Positions 33,707 through 46,330 of a stretch of DNA of 64,000 bases are shown piece after piece. The notes beneath the pieces are model-generated. The model made no database searches. It was given only the letters and a program-made list of their open reading frames with translations, and was not told the origin of the DNA. Within the stretch, counting starts at the first letter, position 1; each line of letters begins with the position of its first letter. The stretch is taken from the NCBI RefSeq assembly GCF_019649055.1, contig NW_026570340.1:186001-250000 (forward strand), read 5' to 3'. Source of the stretch: Paramacrobiotus metropolitanus (lineage: Eukaryota > Tardigrada > Eutardigrada > Parachela > Macrobiotidae). The translations under genes and the position numbers were made by a program.

Positions 33707-36700
33707 CTACACCTCGGTTTCGGTGGAGTTCTTGAGGAAGAGGCACAACTCGCTCAAGTAGTCCAGCGAGGCCTTGACGTTGTTGAAGTGCCGCTGGTCG
33801 GGCGCGTTGGTGGCGCCCTTCAGCTCCAGGTGGAAGCGCTTGCAGGCCGTGGTGATGTAGCTGCCGGTCTTGGCCAGTTTGCGCCGCAGCGGCTCCGTCG
33901 CGGCCGACGTCAGGTTGCGGTTCAAGGAGTCCGTCAAGCGCGCCAGTTTGGCGGCGTGGCCGGCGATCTGCTCGGCCTGGGTGATGGTGTCCAGCGAGGT
34001 GACGGTGCGCTCGGCGAACATGCGCGCCGTGAAGGCGCTGATGAGCGCGGAGACGGCCGCCACCTCCTCGTTGACCTCCGCGATGTACGAGTTGAGGATG
34101 CGCCGCTCCAGGGCGGGCGACCGCGGGACTACCGGCATGGACACGTTCCCGTAGTCCACGTCTTCGTACTCGTTGTCCGCCACCACGCTCGCCTCTGCAC
34201 AATTTACGCGAACAATTAAACTCAGAAAAAATTGGAAAAAATTGTAGAAAAAACTGAAAAAAAATCAGAAAAAAATCAAATAATATGTTTGTATCTGTTG
34301 GTTACCTTCTTGATCGAGGAGGCCCTTGCTGGGCACTCTCGGCAGCGGTCGCAGCTGCAGTTTGAGCTCCTCCGTGTCGGAGAAGATGAGCTGCGCGTTG
34401 CCCAGCACGAAGGCCGTCATCTTGCGCACATCCTCCGCCAGGATCTGTCCGGCGTCGACGATGCGCTGCAGACAGTGCACGGCCGTCTCCCCGGCCGTCC
34501 ACTGCACGCCGGCCATCCCGGCCAGCGCCTCCCGGATGCTGGCGCACCCGCGGTACACCGCGTCGATCAGTCCGCGCAGTTTCTCCTCCAACCCCGGCTG
34601 CGCGCGCGACGCCGCCAGGAGAGTCTGCAGCGCTTGCAGCACGAAGCGGATCAGCCCGTTCAAGTGCGTGATCAAGTACTCGCAGCACACTTTGACTTCC
34701 GGTAGGCGCTGCGCCAACTGCCGCACCTGCCGCCACTGGGGCGCGGCCACGAAGCTGAAGAGGCGCGACAGTTCGGTTTGAACTTGGCTCTGCATGAAGC
34801 TGATGCGCCGGATGGCCGCCTGCTTCGTCACGTTCAGCGCTTCGTAGATCGGGAGCGTGTCCGGGGTCACGTGGACCTCGGAGGTGGGACGCGGCGCGGC
34901 GGTGTCCTCGACGAAGGACACCGGCCGGAACTGCTTGGGCAGGACGTCGTACACCCGCGCGCTCTTGATGAAGGACTCGCGCTTCTTGGCCGCCGCCGGC
35001 TTCGTGCTGGCCACCGCCCGCGGGGGGTGGCGCCGCGGCAGGCGCGCGTAGTGCTCTTCGACCTCCACCTCGGCGCTGTCGGCGTCGATGTAGTCCACGT
35101 AGTCGTAGTCGCCCTCTTTGGAGAGGAGGGCGGGGCCGTGGGCCAGGGGGGCGTAGTCCGAGGGCGAGGACAGCGGCTCGGCGCTGCTGCGGCCGCGGTC
35201 GGAGGGGGACGCGGAGGACGGGAGGTCGGAGGAGGTCAGGATGCTGTAGCGACTGCTGCCGCTGCTGCTGCCCGCCGAGGCCGTCGACGGCGCCGGCGGG
35301 ATGTAGCTAGCCGGGTAGAAGGCCGAGGTGCGCAGGGGCCGCAGCGAGGGCGGGCTGTCGGGCGCAAAGGCTACCGGCCGCGGCTGGTCGTAGTCGGCGC
35401 CGGTGTCTGTGTAAATGAAGACATATAAATAAAATAATAAATTTACCTCTAACTAATTTAAGCAAATAAAATAAACTGTTAATAAACAAATAATATTAAA
35501 ATACAAAAGAGAATTATGAATAAATCAACTAAGAAATTCGGTTTATTACTTAAAATTGCTAAGAAAGAACAGCTAAAATTGTAGTAAATAAAATGATAAA
35601 ACTTAATAGTTAATGACAAGAAAAGAGAATAAATAAAATGAAATGCGGTGCATTTTTTGGGAAGTCAATGTCCTGTCGAGAAAATACTGGTGCACCAAAT
35701 GATGCGCCTTATTACGCGCGCCGGCATGTCTAAGGGGATGCGCGGTGTGTCGGGGAGAAGGGGAATAAAATGTGTCTTGTCTCAACTGCGGCGCGTGTTA
35801 TTAGGATGTCAGTCGTTTCAGTGACAACCAGTCGTTGGTCACGCAGACCACAAATCACGCCGCTGTCCGGCACGTCAAACATGTGGTTTGTTTCACAAGA
35901 AAAACGGCAAAAAATGAGGTTAGGCGTGACAGATGCCGAAAGAGAGAGCGCACCGGCTAGTTAATTAATAAGCCGGATATACTGTATATGCCGAGTGAGC
36001 GACACGGTCGAGCGGCTCATTTCACTCGGCAGTTTCATTTTTCCGGCATTTACGCCGTTTTTCGCAGAGAAACTGCGGGGCGCTGAGAAAATGTGGCTTG
36101 AAAGAGAGATTATTAGGAGCGGTTATTTTGTGTCGGATTCCGACAGCGCCGGTTATTTTGCTGTGTACAGGCCGGCGTCCCGCTGGGCGCGGAATGTAAA
36201 GAGTCGCTGATTACGGTAGTACAGTAATATGCCGGCACTCACCGCTGCTGCCTTTACCGTGACTGGCGCGCTTCTTCTCCGTCAGCGCCGGCCGCGGGAC
36301 GTCGTAATCCGCGCCGCTTGGTTTGCTCCCCTTCGTCTACAACCAAAACACACATTAAGATTAAATGTAATTGGAGTAGTCCTTTTTTTAGGGAATTGCA
36401 GTGGGTTAATGGGAGCAAATATTAGCCGGTCACCGCGGCGAAAGGCGGTTTAATGGCTTTTCTAATTGCGCCTTTAATGCAGATACATATATAGTTTGAT
36501 TTATACGATTGTATATATATGACTGCGTAGAAATGCGAGTAAACGTAAAGCGGGAGTCAGTGAATGTACCGCGGAGGATGCGGGTGTCTTGGCGTGGGGG
36601 AGGAGCCTGAGGCGGTTGTTGGGCGCCAGGCCTTGCTGCGGACTGCCGTCCGTGTCCCGGTCGGCGCCGGCGCGGAGTTCACGGTGCCGGCAGAGCCACC

Positions 36701-36926
36701 AGCCCTCCAGTCCGGCCGGCTGCAGTTGGCGCACCTCCAGCACGTCGCCGGCACGGAAGCGCAGCTCCCAGGGATGCTCCGGCTCGTTGTCGAACAGCGC
36801 CTCCGCCAACTGCAGCTGTGGCTGCGGCGGCGTCCCCGCCGGCACTTCTGGTGCCGCTTTCCCGTGGCTCGCAGAGGGCCGCTGCCACGGTGTCGCCTTC
36901 TCGTGCAGCACCATTCCGCCGCTCAT
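33707..36926 (-). CDS. BCAR1: CAS-family scaffold (p130Cas/BCAR1-like)
   Basis: Four exons (36570-36926, 36258-36336, 34306-35406, 33707-34194 in coding order) give 674 residues (human BCAR1 870). An SH3 domain near residues 33-110 (ALFDNEPEHPWELRF, GLEGWWLCRH, LAPNNRLRLL) would bind FAK and PTPs. The substrate region is poor: only YDVP and YDQP are clear Crk-SH2 sites. A YDYVDYID segment follows. A four-helix serine-rich-type domain (RRISFMQSQVQTEL to VRKMTAFVLGNAQLIF) and a C-terminal FAT-like bundle (NSYIAEVNEEV to LSELCLFLKN) complete the family order. NEYEDVDYGN before the FAT domain sits where vertebrate CAS has its Src-SH2 YDYV site. CAS proteins relay integrin and FAK/Src signals at adhesions. 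An upstream in-frame ATG at 36968 is an alternative start. Confidence 0.92.
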
Positions 36927-39900
36927 CTGCTCAGCAACAACAATACCATGTACAGACGCACAGTGCATTTTCTTTTAACTACGCCCTAATCAGTACTGTA
37001 TCAGTATTCCAGGGATAAGTGCACAGCCGCTGTTTTCATCTCATGGTCTAGCGTTCTTGTACATCCTAATTAAATGTACCGTATAAACAATAATGTGATG
37101 TACAGATATATGCGGCACTCGACTGGCGATTGAAAAATACTCGAAGGAATTCACGCTAAAAACTGATATGAAAAAAAGTTGTATTGCACGGTAATTATGC
37201 GGATATACTGTACGTATAATAGATGAGAACAACACCGTTGTGGGGAGCGAAGTGTGTGTGTAAATAATGTAATGGATGTTCGATGATGATGTCATTTCGA
37301 TCCCACCATGTACAGCTGCATACGCAATGAAACAGGTGGCAGATATTATATTCACTCGTCTCATTGCACCGACGTCCGATCGCGAATCCGCTGCCACGAT
37401 GTCTAGAGCAGTGTCTGCCAGCAGCCTGAATTGTGTCTTCCTGAATTACGTACTGTACTTACAGCACCCATAAATCGGACTGGTCGGTATTCTATGCAGC
37501 GACACGCTCCATATTGACATATAGATAATGATTATTTTATTTTAATTACTACTCTTCTCGTATCGTCGTACGACGTAGAAGTACGGATAATGTCTGCGCA
37601 GTTATTAAATAAGAAAACAGCAACACGACAGGATGGTCAAGCAAGTGACCTTAATGTCGTGATTGTAACTAACTGTCCTTGTTGGTTGGCGTATAACGGT
37701 CAAGGCGCTCTGCCAGTCTGCATAAAAAGATTAATTACGTCATGGACGTTTGACCTTTATTCCACGCATGCGCAACGGCTGTGGTCAGTCGCGTTAACAG
37801 TATGGCCCATTTGTCGCCGGATGCGACAGCCGGACAGCCTTCAAGCAGCAGCGTGAATTTTCTTTAATTTACATAAAACACAGTAGACTCCCGGCAGCAA
37901 GAGAAGAGCAGACAAAGAAGGGAAAAGAAGCCTGCACGGAGTCGTTTAGCTGTAGCTGCAATGAAGTGCAATCACAGTCACGCCGGCTTGTCCTTGTCTT
38001 GACTATAATCTCAACTGGAACGTTAACGATGCGTGTTCCCCTCGCAGCACGCTATGATCAGCGCCGGCTGCCGCAGTATCGTACTGTACTTTCTTTACAA
38101 AAGGATGAAACTGAAAGGGATCTAGACGCGGCGGCGCTTTGCACGAAGGAGGTAATTAGCTGCAGATTGGATTGAATGCTCTTTCGCTGCGTGATGCTCT
38201 CTCCTGCATATATACTCGTATATATGCGCCCAGTTAAGCGCAGTCACTTATCCACATCTCTATCTTTCCACTTCTTCAGTGCAGTATATAAAATTTTATA
38301 CAGATATACTTGTATATCCCGGTTTAGCTAGCCTGACTGCAAGCTGAGAATATATACGGTACAGTACGTATATAAACTAGTGCAGCAGCAGTCACAACAT
38401 GCATCTATCCGATCCATGCGCTACCGCGTTCAACTTAAACACCCGCCTATAGCTAATAACCTTAACCGGCAATTTAATCTAACGATGACCGTTTAAGGCT
38501 TTAAGCAGACCGGGATTACTGAGCAACCTCGCTGCGAGCGCATTTATCTGCGTTCTGCATTCTGCAGCCAACAAGTGGCCGCACAAGCAGAACAGACAGC
38601 CGGGCGCTGGCGCTGGCACTGGAAAGGGAGAAAGCGAAATATGCCGGCCCGGAATGGGATCCGGACTGATCACTGATCGGGAGCGGATAAATCCCCTTGC
38701 ACCGCCTGCTCATGCTGCGCTGAATAATCCTCAGTCCACCGCTAACTCGCGCCCGCCCCTTTCCCACGTTCGCATCGCATTTCGCAGTCAGCTGATATAT
38801 TAATGACAATCGCCGCAACGCGCTCACTTTTCCCTTCTCCCTTTCCCGGTTTGGAACGCTGGCGCCACGCTCAACAACTAATTGCTCTGGCAAAGAAATT
38901 CCTCAATCAGCTTGTCTGAACAAAGGCAATCAGCTGGCCTTTGCAATACAGCTCATTGCCGGCATATATATCCCTGCATACAGATACACGCTGCCCGTAT
39001 ATAAATATACTGTACATGTATTGAATTGCGTTGAAAGCAGCGGCGTGTATAATAAAGCCCCGCTTACTGTTAGGCAAACACACCGTCCACCGGTTCACAC
39101 CGCTCATGCACATGTACAGCCACACAACACAACGGGACAGCCGGACAAATACTCGTCAATGCGCATGACAAGGGAAAGAATGCGCTGCCTGCTCCACATT
39201 ACAGATACAAATGTATTCAGCAGGTCCAGATATGAATTCTTTTGGCCTTTCTCTCCACTCTCCAGCAAAGCAAACAAAACTAGCTATTTATAACATCAGT
39301 CTCTAGCTGACCCGCGCAATTACACAATTATATATGTAGTAGACGCTTTTAACCGCGTTTTTCCTACATAACATAACACACTACGGAGTAGTGTATGCTG
39401 TGCTAATAATTACTCAAATAAGAGTGAATTACACGTTTGTGGAGGTGCACTTGTCAGCGTACTCCGACTGCTCGTTACATGCAAAATTCAACACTCCACA
39501 GTGCACACATGCCACACGGCCGTTTTAAACAACGTTCTCAAGTCTTCACTTGCTGCGCCCACAATCAACACGGCACAAATATAAATAGCGCGCAACAAAA
39601 CGGCATATACATATATCATAATATATTTGCCACTCTAAAAATGGAGATGCACACATGTACAGTACACGCAGACCTGTCTAATGGATTCTGCTTATTCAAG
39701 AGAATGAATATTTGCTTAACGCAGCACCAAATAACCGGCAAAAATATACACTTTTACCGATTGTGGACAGCGGCGAGAATAAAACGCAGGTTTATCTGTA
39801 CATGCGAGTGCAAAAGAAACCCATTACACAGCGACATGTACACATATGTATACACAGACGTCAACATGGGCAAATGTGCAGGTCAGCTGTTTGACAAGCC

Positions 39901-42900
39901 GGGAACGACGTTCAACTGACACGAATTAATTTTCCCTCGCATCTGTTTACCCATTTTCCAATCAAACTCGTGCCGATTGCCAGGGAAGTTGCCATACCCA
40001 GCGCTCGGTTAGGAAAACTGCGACTGGTAATAATATTCTGCTGTTGCAGGAATGACGTGATGGTCAGTTGAGCCAGCTTAATTTGGGCGTGTGCAGCCCA
40101 ATTAGATCAACGCCTGTGTTGTACTTGTCATGTCGCCTGCGAGCGTGAGGCTGTGAGCGACGAATCGTCCACTTCCGGTGCGAGCACCATTGCACTCACG
40201 CTGCGATTGCCGGGGATATACGAGTATCACACACGCATTAATAGGCGTGAAATACTGCAGCTAGTTAATTGATTAATCATTATAAGAGATTATATATTAC
40301 AGCATTTGAACGAATCTTGAAGGTAATTAAATTACTCATAGTCTCATGCTTTGAATTCTCTGATAAGCGGCCCCGGATTGCCGCTTATCAGATCGAGAAT
40401 ACGGGGCACCCAACCTTAACGTTTATACATTATCTAAACTGGGCGTGCAAACAACCACGCAGGTTTAAACTTTACACAGACTGCTGGCTAATAAATTGCA
40501 TATGATGACTGTTGTGTTCGCCATTAGTGGGCCTTATCGCTGGCGCACCGGCGCTGCAGCTGACAAGATTAGCCCGGGAAAAATCAGCGCAACAAGCTGC
40601 CTGATAAATTATCCTTATCGGCATTCCGTTCTTGTCCTACTAGTCAGCGACTCAGCAGCCAGAATATTACCAAATTTCTTGCTGCGAAGAACATGCATTA
40701 TATAAATATTAGTGCACACATATAAGCACGCAATTCCCAAGAACAGCATAATATAGTCCGCGAGCAGCCGGCAAAGCTGGTAGGGTACTGTAATAAATCT
40801 AGCACAGACGATGCCCAGCACGGCCCGTTTAGGAATTTGCGGCCCGGTTCAGGACAGTGCGGCCCATTTCCTTCACTTGGCAAACTGATATACGTATCCC
40901 GCTCGTGATCATGATCATGCACCGGTCAGTGTCAAACCGTTTCCGGCACTAATGCGCCTAGCCTAGCTGGCGTACATTAGCACATAAGCCACAAAATGCC
41001 TCTCCGCAGTCACAACATCGGCACAACTGCAATTAATTTCCACATCCGCCGCTGTGGAATTGACCCCGCCGCACACTGTCGATCACAAGGAAAAATGATT
41101 AATAATATATTAATCACCGGTGAAAATCACAGCTTTTTCGTATAAGCGTTCCCGCCCATAATAAGACTGTAACGTATATTAGCCGATATTAAATGTTTCT
41201 CTTCTGTTCTGACCAGCCGCTCATGATCACGTGCGCCGTATACAGTTAAAAGCTTCGGCATGGAGATCATCACACCAAACGCCGCGCAGGTCATAAATTA
41301 CAGCCCCGACCCGCCGTCATAATTCACCGGTAAAGCACGGGCAAACTCGCCAAACGGCGTGCGTCCATCTTGCTTTCGGGCATTTCGTGAGAATAACACA
41401 TTGGTGATGCAATGTGGTGAATGCATAGCCTGCGTCCATTCCGTATTTAATTAGCAATCGTAATAACACGCAACCACCGAAAGCGCATACTTCTATATAT
41501 AATTATGTTAACCGCAAACCAGTGCCGTTTAATTAGCCGAAGCCGGCCTGATCAAATTAATGCACATTATGCACTCATCATTTGCAGCGACTGTGCAGCG
41601 AACTACCTACTGTCATTACATGCCTGACACTTTTATTTCCGATTTTATTCTTTTAGATTTATTTTATGTTAATATATATGCCTTTCGTAGAATTGTAAGC
41701 GTAATGTCATGACTCGCATACAATGTAAGTCAACAATTACTGGCAACAGCACGTTCTGTGGCGGCCAGTTGCAAGTTGGATAAATAAACACGTCATCGGT
41801 TGGTGATTTGGCTGTTTGTCTGCCCGCGCCAACAACAACAACCGTTGGAATAACCGGTCCGAATAAATATAATCCACCAGCTTAATCATAATCGGCTGAT
41901 CCGATCCCGAGGAAACGGCAGTAAATGTGCACAACCGACGAGAATACTGCATTATGCTACAAGCTGCACTTACGCAATTATCGCCCGTGGAGCGTAATGT
42001 TAATCCTTGCAATTCGCCTTCCCGTTGCCGGCGGCCCAAGCCCATGGCCAGCCCAACGGTCATCGCCTGCGCATGCCGCGACAAATTAGACACCACCGGA
42101 TCAGCTGCGGCTAGTGCGGCTACCCATCCAGCATAACGCATATGCCAATTATTAGTTAATCCCTCGGCAATATTATAAATCCCAATATAACTGATGTAGA
42201 AAACAATGATCTCACTCCAAGGATCAAGCAGAACAAGCAGGCACTCGATTCGCACCAGCTGTACGCCGTTTAATGTACTTCAGAGTATCGCCGTTCCCAG
42301 CAGCTAAACAGTGTGGGAACATGAGCACTCCCGTATAAAACACATGTACAGCTCCCTGATATTGTTGTGACGGGTGAAATTGTCAATTAATCGACGGCGT
42401 TAACATTAACTGGATATCTAGCTAGAGGACTAGAGGACGCTGATGGGAAGTGGAAAGTAAAGCGAGGCGAGTGATTGTGCAGTCGCGGAAAGAAGTGAAT
42501 TATTCAAGCGAATGGCTGCCTGCGCTAGACTAGCTAACGTTAACAACGTCGCACATGCTGTGCTGCCCGTGCACTGTGCAGTCTATTTTAACAACTGCGA
42601 AAGCGAAGCAAAGTGTGCTGGCTTATCAGGTGTACTTGCCAACCGTCCACTCTCGTGAGACGGCAAACATAGGAAACAGAACAGCGGAATACATGACATT
42701 GTACATGTGCACCGCCAGCACATGGCCATCATTCCGTGCTTTCTATACATGCATTTGCAATCAAGATTCAAGACAGCCACAACACGACCGCTGTAAAGTG
42801 GTAAACGCCCTCCGACGCAGATATCGGCAGCTTTCGCTATTAAAATCGGACACCGATCAACCTGCGACACGTGGATTCCAACTTGCTAACGGCCAGCGGT

Positions 42901-44632
42901 AAACGCTAGCCACCGGAAATCATATTATCTGAATAAATGGCTAAATTGCAGATGCTGCGTGTAAATCCACAACGCTCATCTCCACCGGAAGACAGAAAAT
43001 CAGCAATTCGCCTGCTGGATATCAGAAACACATTTACGATTTACTGTTGCAGAGAAGAAGAAATTTGTTTATGACCGTTCTGCGTAGAATGTAGACAGAG
43101 CGGAAATGGAGTGCAGTGGAATGAATGTAATTTTCATGCAGCTCCACGGTTGAGTTGCATTCGTTCGGCAGCAGCATTAAATTTAGCATTTACAGCAGCC
43201 AGAGTGATTTTACTTGCCCCAACACGACCTCGTTGTTGCAGGGACTGCAGGCCTTATCGCGCAGTGTAAAAGCAGACATGCTTCACGGACGGCGCCCAGA
43301 TACAATTCATATGCGCGCCGCTACACTGGCTACCATATTATTTGCCATTCATTTCGTCCCTATACTCGGCTTCGGCCCGGCAGGCTGCAGAAGTTGAATT
43401 ACCAAGGCAACTGCGGGGATCTGCCGCAGCTCGATGCAGTCTTCGTTTTCGGACAGCCCTTTATCAAGCGAAAATTAAACGGAAGGGAAGCTGATAGCGG
43501 AGACCAATGCACTGTAGAATTACTAAAGCCAGTAAAGTGTATATGCAGAACAGGCACTTGCCGAACGAAAATATAAGAGAAATGTACTGTGTATCTGATA
43601 AAAATGCACGCGCGGTCACTCAATTGCATCTCCATTACTACTCGCTTTTTACACCGTTCGACACACAAACACTGGAAAACCGTAAACGAAAAATAAATCT
43701 GCATGACCTATCATTATACCGGAGGTAAAAATGTATGTACTTTATTAGTGTATCAGTAAGCAGTAAGCACCATTAAGTTATTAACGCCCGGCCCATTTCT
43801 CGAAATTAGGAGTGATTTCCGGTGGATATATGGTTTATCTTAAAAGCAAAATAAAACTGGATGGATGGACGAGAGACGGTCAGTACAATTATGTAATAAT
43901 AAGAAAATTACAAGTACATGCAGCTAGCGACAGGCCTGCCATGCGAGGCACGGGAAGTCTCCTCCAATGAAAATTCCCGAATGAAAGCCCGCTTCCTACG
44001 TATACGACTATACGTGGTTCCTACAGTACCGGAGCACGCTCGCTACATTCACCAGTCAGCTGACTGAGCTGAGCGACGGAGTCAGCTGGTGTTCAACGCA
44101 ACCGCCCGTAGGTTGCGGTGACCAGTCTATTTACTCCATATCTTTGCATTTATGATTTACTGGCATGAGCTTTTCCCCGTTTCTAGTTTTTGCTGTTGAG
44201 CATCTGAATTTTATCCGAATTCCACGTTGATCAGATTAATTACAATCATTTCCCAATTTGTTAACAGGATTTATATGAAAAGGTAACTGTTGCGCTGGAT
44301 CACCTGACTTATCCGTACAGACCGTACTAACTTGTCACGCATGTGATGTGCTTACATGTATCAGCTGTTGCCAGTGACGCTGCCATTTGGAAGCCTGGGA
44401 CGCTGTGTGAATGCAGCCATTTTACGCCGTCGTCTCTTGCAGGTGGCAGGACTGCGCCTGGAATATCGTGCACTGCTTTGCGAGGATCCTCGAGGAACGA
44501 GGTGACTGGTGGGGGCAACGCGCAGCACAGCAGTCGTCGCCACAAGTGACAAGTGGGAAGAATTCCTTGTCTTGTCGCGAGTGAGGAGTCGCACTGAGGA
44601 CGCGTGGAGATGTGATGCGACAGGCTGTAGCC
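36927..44632. other. Large intergenic region between CAS and ETFRF1
   Basis: This 7.7 kb is the longest gene-free stretch of the window and separates two divergent genes. Open frames up to about 170 codons occur but lack ATG starts, splice partners or family resemblance. TATATAAA-type words occur near 38286 and 38997, and ACTTCCGGT near 40171. CAS genes are developmentally regulated, so distal enhancers and leader exons may lie here, but none can be defined from sequence alone. Confidence 0.5.
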
Positions 44633-45328
44633 ATGTCGGTCTGCACCACTGCCAACCCGCTGCGTTCCCGGGTCATCCAGCTCTACAAGCAGGTACAGTA
44701 CAGGAAAAAACTAAGGGTTAAGTTTATTGCAAAAAAGGATTAAAAGTCGCGTTAAAAGTAAGGAGAATCGAGATCATGAGCTCACCTGTATTTTACTTAT
44801 TTCGTGACTCGGTGACTGTGTAGTGTGTACACGATACAGTACGTGGAAAAGCTGTCACTTGCAGATGCCGTCTGTGGGCGGTGATGCTGTACGCAGCATT
44901 GCGAAGCCACCGGAAGTGATGGCTTTTCGCTGGTTGGTACAAGTATAGTAATTGAATTCATCGTAATTATGTGGACTTGTTTTTGGGATAAACTCTACTG
45001 CACGGTACTGTTTGTACTGTTTGTCGGTATTGCGAATGCACGATAGCAGTCAGCAGACATTGTGATGTGTGATGCTTGATGTGAATGGGTGAAATAGCGG
45101 GTGTGTGTTGCAGCTGTACTACACATGGGTAAGGAGTACCCGGCGGGCGCGGACTTCTTCCACTCGCGCCTGAAGAAGGCCTTCCTCAAGAACCGCGACG
45201 TCTCAGATCCGCAGCAGATCGAGCAGCTGCTGCAGCGCGGCCACTTCGTCGTCAAGGAGATCGAGGCGCTGTACATGCTGCGCAAGTACCGCGCGCTCAA
45301 GAAGCTCTACTACCCGGAGGACAGTTGA
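44633..45328 (+). CDS. ETFRF1: LYR-motif ETF regulator (ETFRF1/LYRM5), frame conflict
   Basis: Exon 1 (44633-44692) encodes [13 protein letters not shown], the LYR-type helix, ending phase 0 at CAG|GTACAG. Exon 2 carries [38 protein letters not shown] and the end [15 protein letters not shown]-like segment ([19 protein letters not shown]), a close match to human LYRM5/ETFRF1. That matrix protein removes FAD from electron-transfer flavoprotein. The usual acceptor (TTGCAG, exon at 45114) puts the join two bases out of frame, because the expected LYYMGKEY is interrupted by an extra AC. An upstream AG (exon at 45098) restores the frame with ten extra residues. An internal AG (exon at 45134) restores it by losing six or so. 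Which is used, or whether the gene is damaged, is open. Confidence 0.85.
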
Positions 45329-46222
45329 TGATGTATAAAATGTAATTAACCGGCTTTCTGCGTCCGTGGATGAACTGGCCGACGGTCCGTCGCCGTTTGC
45401 TTATATTGTCTGCTCTTTAAGCCTGTCTGTAGGCTGTCCGCCACGGGGATGGACTAAACTGTACAAAATCGCATTAATCACAATGATGAATTACATAAAT
45501 GCGTAACTTGTGAAAATATCGATCCACTGCATGAAGTGCACAACGTACTCAAATTTTATATACTGTACTGGTAAAATAATACTGTTTACCAACTTCTCCG
45601 TTAGTCTTTACAGTAAGGTTACGTTGATCAGAGAAAACATCACGATCTGGGACAGTTTCGCCGGCGTGCTGCAAAGTAAAGTACCGGTGGAATTATGCAA
45701 TTTAGTTAAATTTACTGTCAATTGCTATCGGTAAAAGAAAAAATCCGACAAGACCGAAGTAGAGCAAGCCTTATAACCAAAGTAGGTTTCCAATGTGTAT
45801 CATGGTACTCACATCAGTCACATGTCACCTGGCATAATAAAACAAATCCATTGACAGTGAAATACAATTTTAGCGGGGCTTCCGGCGTTGATGACGTTGG
45901 CTATTTCAAATTGTTCTTCATTATTACCGTTATTTATTGTATATCAAGTCACTATCAACCTTAGCTATAAACTCATGCATTGGAGCGAACACGTATCTGC
46001 CTCAACATCAACGAATCAGCGTCAAAATCCGGCGAGGAAACGCAGCATCTACACTACCGGCGTCGAATTCATGCAAATCATGACCGTCTCTTTTTGTTGA
46101 TAATACTGTCTAATTGGCTGTCATTCCGATTTCTGAATAATTTAGATAAAATTTTAAAACAATTTTACTGGAAATGCAAAAAAATAACTTGGATGCTGAG
46201 CCGTGAAACGTGCAGTACCGTC

Positions 46223-46237
46223 AGCACGTCACGTGCT
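46223..46237. repeat. 15-base CACGT palindrome
   Basis: AGCACGT and ACGTGCT flank a single C. A larger relative lies 85 bases downstream. Confidence 0.7.
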
Positions 46238-46307
46238 GCACTGTGCAGTACGTCTCACGTAGGGGTCTCCGAGAAATTACCATAGCTATTACCACTAGCT
46301 AGAGAAT

Positions 46308-46330
46308 GTGCAGCACGTAACGTGCTGCAC
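46308..46330. repeat. 23-base CACGT palindrome
   Basis: GTGCAGCACGT is followed by one A and then its exact reverse complement. The same half-site, TGCAGCACGT, recurs singly near 46491 and partly near 46210. The shape suits a dimeric DNA-binding protein, but no factor can be named. Confidence 0.75.

Noticed and set aside
39437-39919. 160-codon plus-strand frame rich in Cys and His
   Set aside because: No ATG at the start, no ordered Cys spacing and codon use like the surrounding non-coding DNA.
41737-42255. 172-codon minus-strand frame in the large intergenic region
   Set aside because: The frame opens at a non-ATG codon, has mixed composition, no splice partners and no recognisable family.
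45114-45328. U12-type AT-AC intron to rescue the ETFRF1 frame
   Set aside because: The intron would end in AC before the MGKEY codons, but its start is GTACAG, not ATATCC.
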